Shown here piece after piece: positions 33,981 to 41,302 of a DNA stretch of 64,000 nucleotides. Each line of letters begins with the position of its first letter. The stretch's first letter is position 1. The notes beneath the pieces are model-generated. The model searched no databases, had not been told where the DNA came from, and saw only the letters and a program-made list of their open reading frames with translations. The translations under genes and the position numbers were made by a program. Source of the DNA: Bacteroidota bacterium (GTDB taxonomy: Bacteria; Bacteroidota; Bacteroidia; Flavobacteriales; Weeksellaceae); contig JAEWZO010000023.1 in the NCBI GenBank assembly GCA_023458415.1, forward strand, positions 1-64,000. Direction: 5' to 3'.

Positions 33981-36722
33981 TTAAATTTTCAAATCAACAT
34001 TGTTTAATCGTAGCGAATTGAGGATTACTGATAGTGAACTGAAGCTCATCGCAGCTGCAGCAATCATTGGACTCAAAAGGATTCCGAAGAAAGGGTAGAG
34101 CAGTCCTGCCGCCACCGGAATTCCCAAAGTATTGTAGATAAAGGCAAAGAACAGATTTTGTTTGATGTTTCTCAATAGTTTTTCGCTGAGGATTTTCGAT
34201 TTTGCCACACCCGGAATATCACCTTTCACCAAAGTGATTTCTGCGCTTTCTATCGCGACATCGCTTCCTGTTCCCATTGCGATTCCGATGTTCGACTGTG
34301 CTAAAGCAGGTGCGTCATTAATTCCGTCGCCCGTCATTGCTACGATTTTTCCTTCATTCTGCAGTTTTTTTACCTCTTCCATTTTGTCTTCTGGAAGTGC
34401 ACTTGCAATATATTTTTTGATACCGAGTTCGTTGGCGACCGCTTTTGCCGTGTGTTCGTTATCGCCGGTAATCATGATGACTTCAACGCCGTCATTCTGT
34501 AAAAATTCCACAGCTTTTTTGGAAGTTGGTTTAATTTTATCCGAGAAAGTGAGGAATCCTAAAACATTTCCGCCTTTTGAAAGATAAGAAACCGTTCTTG
34601 CCTTATCCTGGTTTTCAATGACTTTGTTTTTCAATTCCTGGGGAATTGATACGTTGAACTGTTCAAGTAAAGCAGCATTTCCCAGAAGAACAGTTTCTCC
34701 GGAAATCTCACCTTTAATTCCTTTTCCCGAAATATTTTCAAAATCAGAAACATTTTCAAAATCGGAAATTGCTTCTTTAAACTGTTTAACGACAGCAGTT
34801 GCAAGCGGATGTTCTGAATTTTGATTCAGTGATGCAGCCAGTTTCAGGATTTCTCTTTTATCCGCATTTTCAAACGACACAATTTCTTCCAGACTTGGTT
34901 TTCCTTCGGTTAAAGTTCCTGTTTTATCGGTGATCAGAACGTTTACTTTGTTCATCTGTTCCAGCGCTTCGGCATTTTTAATCAGGATTCCGTTTTGAGC
35001 GCCTTTCCCGATTCCCACCATCATACTCATCGGCGTTGCCAATCCCAAAGCACACGGACATGCCACAATTAATACTGCCACTGCATTCGCAAAAGCAAGC
35101 ATCCATCGGTTTTCACCACCAAAAATCAGCCATGCTGCAAAAGTGAGTATTGCGATAACGATTACGGTTGGAACAAATATTTTGGAAATTTTATCTGCGA
35201 GTTTCTGCATCGGTGCTTTGCTTCTACTTGCAGAATTTACCATTTCAATAATTTTTGAAAGTACTGTGTCACTGCCTACTTTTTCCGCAACCATCAGAAA
35301 AGTTCCGTTACCGTTAATGGTTCCGGCTGTTACCGAATCATTCAGTATTTTTTCTGCTGGAATAGGTTCGCCGGTAATCATACTTTCATCAATACTTGAA
35401 TTTCCTTCCGTTATTTTTCCGTCCACTGGAATGCGTTCTCCCGGTTTTACACGAAGAATATTTCCTTCCGCCACATCTTCCACATGGATTTTTTTCTCTT
35501 GTCCCTCAACAATCAGGTTGGCTTCCTCCGGGGCTAGATTCATCAATGCTTCAATGGCTTTTCCTGTGCGTTCATGGGCTTTTGCTTCCATCAGCTGTCC
35601 CATAATTACCAAGGTGAGAATTACGGCAACTGCTTCAAAATAGAGCGGAACTTTTCCGTCGTGTCTCATTTCATGCGGAAGAATTCCAGGCAAAAACAGC
35701 GCAACCAAACTGAACAGAAATGCCGCTGCAACGCCCAGTGCAATGAGTGAAAACATGTTGAGATTCCAGGTTTTGAATGAACGCCATCCGCGCTGCATCA
35801 GAAACCAACCGGAATAGAAAAGTACAGGAAGCGTCAGAATCAGTTCGAGGATTCCCTGAATTTGATGTGAAAAAGGCCATTCGATGAACATTCCGCCCAT
35901 CGACAGGATGAAAACGGGAATGGTAAATGCCAAAGCAATCCAGAATTTTTTTGATAAAATCTTTACCGTGTCATCTTGGACAACTTCGCCGGTTTTGCCG
36001 GGAATCTGAACGAGATCCATCCCGCAAACCGGACAACCCACGTTGGAATCGTACACTTTATCACCTTCGCAGAACATGGGGCAGTAGTATTTACCTACAT
36101 TTTGCTGGAGGCTGGAGGCGGGATGCTGGATGCTTCCGTGCGTATGCATATGGCTTACTGCTTCCTGCTTCCTGCTTTCTTCAATCAGTTCGGGAGTTAT
36201 TTCCTCTAAGTGCATATGACAAACCGGACAGCCAGTGTCGGAATCGTAGACTTTATCACCTTCGCAGAACATTGGACAGAAATATTTCCCGAGTTTAGCT
36301 TCGGGATTCGAAATTTCTGACTCAAAAGTTTTTACTTTGCTTTTAAATCCGGCTTTTTCCTCGATTGGAACCAGATACATATTGCAGACCGGACAGCGTT
36401 TTCCCTGCTGGAAATACATTTTATCACCTTCGCATTCCATCGGACAATAATAGACGGAACTTGGCGATACACGGTCTTTTGGAGGAACTGCGGCGTGATT
36501 GTGCGAATGCATTTCTGCCAGCGAATAATGTCCTGCTTTTTTCAGTTCAGAATTGATTTTTGTCAGATCAATTTCCTGATCAGATGAAATGTTAGCGGTG
36601 TTTTTTTCAAGGTTTATTTCGGCGGTGATGCCATCGAGAGAATTCAGGGTTTCTGAAATTTTTTTCTGACAACCCGAACAGGTCATTCCCTCAACTTTAT
36701 ACTGTTTCTGCATGATACTCAT
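33981..36722 (-). CDS. copA: Copper-exporting P1B-type ATPase with one HMA domain and three heavy-metal-binding modules
   Basis: 913 aa. HMA domain at about 5-70 with Cys15-x-x-Cys18 (GMTCSGC). Three short metal-binding modules follow, each with CPM-x-CEGDK and CPVC: about 91-120, 147-175 and 212-240. Then the ATPase core: about eight membrane helices, the translocation motif CPCALG, phosphorylation loop DKTGTLTEG, SEHPLA, MITGDNEHT and GDGINDAPALAQ. CPC plus the modules point to Cu(I) or Ag(I) export. The linker between modules 2 and 3 (residues 182-207) is encoded by heptamer repeats. The gene follows an HMA-AraC regulator by 77 nt. ATG at 36713 (MQKQYK) is an alternative start. Confidence 0.93.
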   Translation of the reverse strand: MSIMQKQYKVEGMTCSGCQKKISETLNSLDGITAEINLEKNTANISSDQEIDLTKINSELKKAGHYSLAEMHSHNHAAVPPKDRVSPSSVYYCPMECEGDKMYFQQGKRCPVCNMYLVPIEEKAGFKSKVKTFESEISNPEAKLGKYFCPMFCEGDKVYDSDTGCPVCHMHLEEITPELIEESRKQEAVSHMHTHGSIQHPASSLQQNVGKYYCPMFCEGDKVYDSNVGCPVCGMDLVQIPGKTGEVVQDDTVKILSKKFWIALAFTIPVFILSMGGMFIEWPFSHQIQGILELILTLPVLFYSGWFLMQRGWRSFKTWNLNMFSLIALGVAAAFLFSLVALFLPGILPHEMRHDGKVPLYFEAVAVILTLVIMGQLMEAKAHERTGKAIEALMNLAPEEANLIVEGQEKKIHVEDVAEGNILRVKPGERIPVDGKITEGNSSIDESMITGEPIPAEKILNDSVTAGTINGNGTFLMVAEKVGSDTVLSKIIEMVNSASRSKAPMQKLADKISKIFVPTVIVIAILTFAAWLIFGGENRWMLAFANAVAVLIVACPCALGLATPMSMMVGIGKGAQNGILIKNAEALEQMNKVNVLITDKTGTLTEGKPSLEEIVSFENADKREILKLAASLNQNSEHPLATAVVKQFKEAISDFENVSDFENISGKGIKGEISGETVLLGNAALLEQFNVSIPQELKNKVIENQDKARTVSYLSKGGNVLGFLTFSDKIKPTSKKAVEFLQNDGVEVIMITGDNEHTAKAVANELGIKKYIASALPEDKMEEVKKLQNEGKIVAMTGDGINDAPALAQSNIGIAMGTGSDVAIESAEITLVKGDIPGVAKSKILSEKLLRNIKQNLFFAFIYNTLGIPVAAGLLYPFFGILLSPMIAAAAMSFSSLSVILNSLRLNNVDLKI
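36104..36180 (-). repeat. Heptamer repeats inside the copA coding sequence
   Basis: On the plus strand units GCTGGAG, GCTGGAG, GCGGGAT, GCTGGAT, GCTTCCG run from 36104 to 36138, and GCTTACT, GCTTCCT, GCTTCCT, GCTTTCT from 36153 to 36180. Three units equal seven codons, so the frame survives. They encode the linker between metal-binding modules 2 and 3. Confidence 0.75.
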
Positions 36723-36738
36723 TTAAACTTCAAATTTC

Positions 36739-36805
36739 CGAAGATGAATTTAAAGTAAGTTATAGATATCGGGAAAAGAGTTACAGATTTTGGAAACGGT
36801 TACAG
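36739..36805 (-). promoter_or_regulatory. Three direct repeats upstream of copA, likely operator of the HMA-AraC regulator
   Basis: On the minus strand CTGTAACC (36798-36805), CTGTAACT (36779-36786) and CTATAACT (36758-36765) lie in the same orientation, 19 and 21 bp apart, about two helical turns each. A -7-like CATCTTCG follows at 36739-36746 with a poor -33, as expected for an activated promoter. AraC-type activators commonly bind such phased direct repeats. Confidence 0.5.
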
Positions 36806-37360
36806 CGAATCAATGGAAACGCGGCTATTTTTCTTCAATTTTTTGAATTCTGTTGGAGTGAATCCGGTTGTATTCTTAAACTGCGACGAAAGATGCTGAA
36901 CGCTTTTGTAGCCAAGCTTTCCGGCGATTTCAGTGAGAGATAATTCATTATAAAAAAGCAGTTCTTTTACTTTTTCGATTTTCTGAAGAATGAAATACTG
37001 CTCTAAGGTAATGCCCTGATTCTGAGAAAAAAGTTTGGAAATCGCACTGTAGTCGCGGTGCATTTCATTGCTTAGGAATTCGGACAGAATAAAATTTTCG
37101 GGGATATCCAGTTCTGCAATTTTGCTGATGATGAGATTCTTGGTTTGTTCAATCTGCTTCTGCGACTGATCTTCCAGAATTTCGAATCCGATTTTTTTTA
37201 ATTCGGAATTTAACACTTCTAACTGTGAATTGCTCAGGTCTTTCGATGTTTCCACCGAGCCGAGTTCCACGGAAAGCATTTCGATATTCAGATTTTGAAA
37301 AATCTGTGAAACCGCCATTTCGCAGCGGCTGCAGACCATATTTTTGATGAAGATTTTCAT
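36800..37360 (-). CDS. AraC-family regulator with an N-terminal heavy-metal-associated domain
   Basis: 186 aa. The first 60 residues resemble a heavy-metal-associated (HMA/CopZ-like) domain with Cys10-x-x-Cys13 (KNMVCSRCEMAV) and the end motif NSELKKIGFEIL. A helical linker leads to an AraC helix-turn-helix pair at about 100-180 (LSLTEIAGKLGYKSVQHLSSQFKNTTGF spans both helices; key part SVQHLSSQFK). This fits a cytoplasmic metal sensor whose own CxxC binds copper and controls the ATPase gene 77 nt downstream. The DNA-binding half and metal half are seen; copper as the ligand is inference from context. Confidence 0.85.
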   Translation of the reverse strand: MKIFIKNMVCSRCEMAVSQIFQNLNIEMLSVELGSVETSKDLSNSQLEVLNSELKKIGFEILEDQSQKQIEQTKNLIISKIAELDIPENFILSEFLSNEMHRDYSAISKLFSQNQGITLEQYFILQKIEKVKELLFYNELSLTEIAGKLGYKSVQHLSSQFKNTTGFTPTEFKKLKKNSRVSIDSL

Positions 37361-37752
37361 TGTTTCGAATTCAGACGGTCGCTTACATATTCAATCTGAG
37401 TTTTTCCGTGACGGGTTGGTTTACCTTTTTCATCAACGCCAACGAAAATAATTTTGTCGATGGTGATGATGGTTTGCCGCGTCATCATATTCCGTACTTC
37501 ACAGCGAAGCGTGATGGAAGTAATTCCAAAGTCGGTTGCTTCGATCCCAATTTCGATAATATCGCCCTGTTTCGCAGAACTAACAAAATTGATTTCGGAA
37601 ATATATTTAGTCACACAACGCGGTGTTTCCAGCTGAACGATGGCATAAAGTGCTGCTTCTTCATCAATCCACTGCAAAAGTCTTCCGCCAAAAAGAGTAT
37701 GATTCGGATTAAGGTCTTCTGGTTTGATCCATTTTCTGGTGTGGTAATTCAT
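37357..37752 (-). CDS. Acyl-CoA thioesterase, hotdog fold
   Basis: 131 aa from ATG 37752. The open frame runs 24 codons further up, but those residues are unlike the family and overlap a consensus promoter. The family start WIKPEDLNPNHTLFGGRLLQWIDEEAA contains the hotdog helix with conserved Asn-His and Asp; the second half has GDIIEIGIEATDFGITSITLRCEV, like YciA/BACH-type thioesterases. It hydrolyses acyl-CoA in the cytoplasm. Its end overlaps the regulator's start by 4 nt, so the metal regulator may be co-expressed with it. Confidence 0.88.
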   Translation of the reverse strand: MNYHTRKWIKPEDLNPNHTLFGGRLLQWIDEEAALYAIVQLETPRCVTKYISEINFVSSAKQGDIIEIGIEATDFGITSITLRCEVRNMMTRQTIITIDKIIFVGVDEKGKPTRHGKTQIEYVSDRLNSKQ

Positions 37753-37757
37753 AATGT

Positions 37758-37789
37758 CAAATTTAGGCAAATTTACCACGGATTTCAAA
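37758..37789 (-). promoter_or_regulatory. Consensus promoter directly before the thioesterase start
   Basis: On the minus strand TTTG (37786-37789), 20-bp spacer, TAAATTTG (37758-37765), then 5 nt to ATG. A second TAAATTTG at 37768-37775 lies 10 nt upstream. The message would start at or next to the ATG. Confidence 0.65.
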
Positions 37790-37827
37790 AGAAACCAATT
37801 GAGTGGAGCGATTGACAGAATCAATGC

Positions 37828-38079
37828 TTAAAGAAGATTTCTCTTTTTAAGTTCTGCGCGGTTTTTTTTCCAGGTTGAAAAAGTATTCAGGTAGATCGGA
37901 AGAAAAACAATTGGCATAACTGTAAATATGCTGAATCCATCCCTTCCTGTCAGGAAAATTGCCAACACAGCCATGATTACAAATGAGACGATGGTGATAA
38001 TTCCGATACCGCGAAAAGCTTTTTCTGCTTTAATCAGAGCTTCGTCTGACATTTCTTCTAAAGGAGAATTTTTTTTCAT
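37828..38079 (-). CDS. Small membrane protein, uncharacterised
   Basis: 83 aa with two hydrophobic segments (IGIITIVSFVIMAVLAIFL, about 26-44, and FTVMPIVFLPIYLNTF, about 52-67) between charged ends (MKKNSPLEEMSDEALIKAEKAF and KKNRAELKKRNLL). It looks like a two-helix inner-membrane protein with both ends in the cytoplasm. Its start overlaps the stop of the upstream gene by 4 nt (ATGA), so the pair is translationally coupled. No family assignment or function is offered. Confidence 0.7.
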   Translation of the reverse strand: MKKNSPLEEMSDEALIKAEKAFRGIGIITIVSFVIMAVLAIFLTGRDGFSIFTVMPIVFLPIYLNTFSTWKKNRAELKKRNLL

Positions 38080-38366
38080 TTTAACATTCTATTGTCTATC
38101 AGTTCTATACTGTTTATTGATGATATTGGCGAAATTAACACTATTTTTGGATAAATGTAGAAGAATAAAGCATATAACGCGACAGTTCCACTGATGAGCG
38201 GATCTTCTGTTATTGCAGCTACCGGACTCAGTAAAACATCCATCACTGATGCATAACTGAGATAATTAACTCCCAATTTATAAAATGTGATGGTTTCCCG
38301 AAAAATTCCCAGGATTACAAGATACAGATATCCTAAAGGCAAGTAATGAGTAAAGCGGTCAAACAT
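38076..38366 (-). CDS. Small membrane protein, uncharacterised, possibly truncated
   Basis: 96 aa with hydrophobic segments at about 9-24, 45-53 and 62-80. The N-terminus MFDRFTHYLPLGYLYLVILG looks like a genuine membrane protein start. The last 20 residues (PISSINSIELIDNRMLK) are unlike a natural membrane protein end, so the protein could be a shortened version. It overlaps the following 83-aa gene by 4 nt. Function unknown. Confidence 0.6.
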   Translation of the reverse strand: MFDRFTHYLPLGYLYLVILGIFRETITFYKLGVNYLSYASVMDVLLSPVAAITEDPLISGTVALYALFFYIYPKIVLISPISSINSIELIDNRMLK

Positions 38367-38398
38367 ACAAAGGAATTAAATTTCTTCAAATATAAAAT

Positions 38399-38815
38399 TT
38401 AAGTTCTTTTACTCCGCATTGCTTTCACTTTTTTTACAGAATCGTCCTTTAGGAAAATTTCATATTCACTACTTTCCATCGGAATTAAAGCGACTTTTCC
38501 TTCTCGATCAGAATGGATGCCGAATCCATATCTTTTGGTGAGTGGAGAAGACCTGAAACAGGCGCGCCCTATTGAAAAATAAAGGTTGCGTTCAAACTCT
38601 TTTTCTTCATCGCCTGATATTCCGTTTTTTGCAGCGTAAGTTTCAAAAATTACATCATCGGAAGTGTAGAGATAGGGATTTTTCAGCAGCATTTCGTACT
38701 GAAGATTCGCAATAGTTTTTTCCTTTTTCTCAGGCGGAATCTGGGATTGCGAAACCGGACAGTCGTCCGCGACTTCAATAAAAGTATTGGTATAGTTGGT
38801 GGTGTGCTGTTTCAT
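38399..38815 (-). CDS. DUF6157 family protein
   Basis: 138 aa. The N-terminus (NYTNTFIEVADDCPVSQSQIPP) and the central blocks KTIANLQYEMLLKNPY, YTSDDVIFETYA, and GRACFRSSPLTKRYGFGIH match what I recall of DUF6157, a small cytoplasmic family without a known role. The gene ends with a short basic tail. Its start codon lies 4 nt after a -7-like TACATTTG on the minus strand, which in turn follows the terminator of the upstream gene. Gene real; function unknown. Confidence 0.75.
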   Translation of the reverse strand: MKQHTTNYTNTFIEVADDCPVSQSQIPPEKKEKTIANLQYEMLLKNPYLYTSDDVIFETYAAKNGISGDEEKEFERNLYFSIGRACFRSSPLTKRYGFGIHSDREGKVALIPMESSEYEIFLKDDSVKKVKAMRSKRT

Positions 38816-38829
38816 ATTTCAAATGTAAA

Positions 38830-38862
38830 AAAAACTCATCCCGCAATGCTGAATGAGTTTTT
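38830..38862 (-). terminator. Terminator after the T9SS beta-helix gene
   Basis: AAAAACTCAT (38830-38839) pairs with ATGAGTTTTT (38853-38862), with a T-run on the minus strand formed by A-run 38826-38834. Confidence 0.7.
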
Positions 38863-38880
38863 ATTAAAAGTTGATGATTC

Positions 38881-40335
38881 TTATTTTACTAATAGTTTAG
38901 TTGTAGATTTTTTGCCTTCAGACTGATACAGCAAAATATAAACTCCTGCTTTCAGGTTGGTTGAAACGGTGTTTTTTCCTTTTGAAACAATACCCGAATG
39001 AACAATTTTTCCACTCATATCCATAATAGAAATATTTCCGGATTTCTCACCTTCAAACGTAAATGTTCCTTTACTCGGATTTGGATAAATCGAAGATTTG
39101 ATTGCGTTCGCTTCCGTTGTTGCTAAAGTTTCTGCGCACAGATACGGACTGAAATTTACCAAACCAAGAGCGGCGTCGTCAACCTGATGGCTGATTACTT
39201 CTTCAACCATTGCATCGGTAGAAAGTTCATTTTCTCTCCAGCAATTGTTAGTCGCACTGATGTTATTTGAAGTATTATTGAAAAGCGCATATAGAATTCC
39301 GCCATTTCCATTATCGAAAAATATGTTTTCACCTACGCTTCCCAAGAAACCACCACCTAAATCTGCGTTTGCGCCCTGAACAAGCGTAACACCCCATAAA
39401 CTGCCGCGAATCTGGTTTTTCTCAATTTTTATCTGCATATTTCCATAAAGGTTAATACCGCTTCCTCCGTTCTGTGGGTTGGTTTCTACTTCGTTATCTG
39501 TAAGGATATTGTTCGAAATCGTTCCTGTGCAGTTATTTCCCGTGATGGTAATACCATAACGATTGTCAGTCACAATATTTCCGTCGATTAAGACATCATT
39601 TGGAACTCCAAGAAGTGAAGAAACAGAAATGCCTCCAACTTTTGTTAAGTTACGATTTCCAATTACGGTGTTATTCAAAACTTTTGTAGTTGCACCTACA
39701 CCACTTGGTCCTAAATTAATCTGCGGACGGTTACTGTCGCCCAATGTGTTGTGATACAGATAATTATTCTGAATAACTGGAGCAACACTTACATTCGCGC
39801 CTGATCCAAAAACGGCTAGATGATTTTCCAAAAATTGCGAATTCTGAAAAACCGGAGCACCTTCAGAAAGTTGAATGGCACTTGAAGTTACTAAACCCGC
39901 TTTAAAATATTTTACAATACAGTTGTCCATCAGGAAATTACCTGTAGACACTCTGATTCCACCTCCGTATTCAAATGTGGTATTTTTTACTTCGGCAGTG
40001 GAAGTATCCTGAAAATGAATTCCTCTGAAAAGCGCTGCAGGATCTGTAGCTGTTACCACAAAATTTGTCGCGGTTGTAGTATAGTTTCCTGCGATATTCA
40101 ACTGAATTCCACCATCAATTTTAAGAGTTGTGTTTTCGTCAATAACCAAATTATCACCTGCAGAGATGGTAATATTTGCAGTCATCTGATAATCGGTACC
40201 GTTGTTAACAAGTACCGTTGGAGCCGCCGCTGAAAGAGAACTTAGTGTATAATTCTGTCCGTTTCCGGGAGAAGTGAACTGAGAAAACATCGTTGCCGAA
40301 ACAGCAATTCCGAAAAGTGTAAAAATTTTATTCAT
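38881..40335 (-). CDS. T9SS-secreted right-handed parallel beta-helix protein
   Basis: 484 aa. Signal peptide of about 18 residues (MNKIFTLFGIAVSATMFS). The middle (about 60-390) is a run of short parallel-beta-helix coils with many N-rich turns (VIQNNYLYHNTL, VLNNTVIGNRNL, LIDGNIVTDNRYGI, TISNNILTDNEV), as in pectate-lyase superfamily proteins. The C-terminal 70 residues are a type A T9SS sorting domain (SIYPNPSKGTFTFEG, ISIMDMSGKIV, LKAGVYILLY). It would be exported to the cell surface or medium. I see no lyase catalytic set, so it may be a binding or adhesion protein. Confidence 0.88.
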   Translation of the reverse strand: MNKIFTLFGIAVSATMFSQFTSPGNGQNYTLSSLSAAAPTVLVNNGTDYQMTANITISAGDNLVIDENTTLKIDGGIQLNIAGNYTTTATNFVVTATDPAALFRGIHFQDTSTAEVKNTTFEYGGGIRVSTGNFLMDNCIVKYFKAGLVTSSAIQLSEGAPVFQNSQFLENHLAVFGSGANVSVAPVIQNNYLYHNTLGDSNRPQINLGPSGVGATTKVLNNTVIGNRNLTKVGGISVSSLLGVPNDVLIDGNIVTDNRYGITITGNNCTGTISNNILTDNEVETNPQNGGSGINLYGNMQIKIEKNQIRGSLWGVTLVQGANADLGGGFLGSVGENIFFDNGNGGILYALFNNTSNNISATNNCWRENELSTDAMVEEVISHQVDDAALGLVNFSPYLCAETLATTEANAIKSSIYPNPSKGTFTFEGEKSGNISIMDMSGKIVHSGIVSKGKNTVSTNLKAGVYILLYQSEGKKSTTKLLVK

Positions 40336-40409
40336 AATATTTTTCTTTTGAGTTCAAAAGTAGTTAATCCTATGCGTTCCGCGATAACTTGCAGGTAATT
40401 TCTTTAATG

Positions 40410-40417
40410 TAATTTTG
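40410..40417 (+). promoter_or_regulatory. -7 element of the aldo/keto reductase gene
   Basis: TAATTTTG matches TAnnTTTG exactly; TTG at 40389 lies 18 bp upstream. It covers a TTG codon at 40415 that would extend the reading frame, showing that the ATG at 40433 is the real start. Confidence 0.6.
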
Positions 40418-40432
40418 CAGAAATTTTTTAGA

Positions 40433-41302
40433 ATGAATTTTTCAGAAATCATTATCGGTGTTATGAGATGGGGAATTTGGGGCGCAAATCTTTCAGAAAG
40501 AGATGTGCAACAACTGATAGATACCTCACTTGAAGAGAATCTATACACTTTTGATCACGCAGATATTTATGGAGGCTATACCACGGAAAAACTTTTTGGA
40601 AATGCCGTTTCTGAAATGAATTTAAATCGTGAAAGCTACCAGTTGATTTCGAAATGTGGAATTGAATATCCCGGCGGCGAGAAACCTTATAAAATTAAGT
40701 CCTACAATTATTCTATGAAGTATATTCTGAAATGTGTAGATGAAAGTTTGCAGAACTTGAAAACCGATTATCTTGATTTGCTGTTGCTCCATCGCCCTTC
40801 ACCGTTGATGAATCCGGAAGAAATTGCCGCTGCATTTGGTGTTTTGAGAAGCAATGGAAAAGTACGGGATTTTGGCATTAGTAATTTTACACCGTCGCAG
40901 TTTGAACTTATTCATCAGTATTTCCCGTTTTTAGTGACGAACCAGATTGAAATTTCACTGAACGAAACCAAAGCGTTTTATGACGGAACACTTGAACAAA
41001 TGATAATGAAAAAACTTCGTCCAATGGCGTATTCGGTGATGGGAAATTATTTTTCAGAACCTGATTCGGAACAAAACCAAAGAATTAGACCAGTTTTGAA
41101 ATCTCTCTGCGAAAAATACAGCGCAGATGAAAATCAAATTCTTCTAGCTTTCCTTTTGAAACATCCGTCCGGAATTCAGCCGGTTATTGCAACTTCAAAA
41201 CCTGAAAACATCAGAACACTTAAGAAATCTCTTCATCTCAATCTTGATCGTGAAGACTGGTTCCGTCTTCTGGAAGCATCTCGCGGTAAAAGAGTCGAAT
41301 AG
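40433..41302 (+). CDS. Aldo/keto reductase
   Basis: 289 aa TIM-barrel enzyme. The AKR tetrad is present: Asp in TFDHADIYGGYTTE with Tyr four residues on, Lys in LISKCGIE and His in DLLLLHRPSP. GKVRDFGISNFTPSQFELI is the family's second signature. The length and sequence style fit E. coli YdhF. The phosphate-binding region near the C-terminus is VIATSKPENIRTL. It should reduce aldehydes or ketones with NADPH in the cytoplasm; substrate unknown. Start chosen at 40433 because the promoter -7 box covers the upstream TTG. Confidence 0.92.
   Translation: MNFSEIIIGVMRWGIWGANLSERDVQQLIDTSLEENLYTFDHADIYGGYTTEKLFGNAVSEMNLNRESYQLISKCGIEYPGGEKPYKIKSYNYSMKYILKCVDESLQNLKTDYLDLLLLHRPSPLMNPEEIAAAFGVLRSNGKVRDFGISNFTPSQFELIHQYFPFLVTNQIEISLNETKAFYDGTLEQMIMKKLRPMAYSVMGNYFSEPDSEQNQRIRPVLKSLCEKYSADENQILLAFLLKHPSGIQPVIATSKPENIRTLKKSLHLNLDREDWFRLLEASRGKRVE

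Noticed and set aside
36104..36180. CRISPR-like array in copA
   Set aside because: Units are only 7 nt, without spacers, and are translated in frame.
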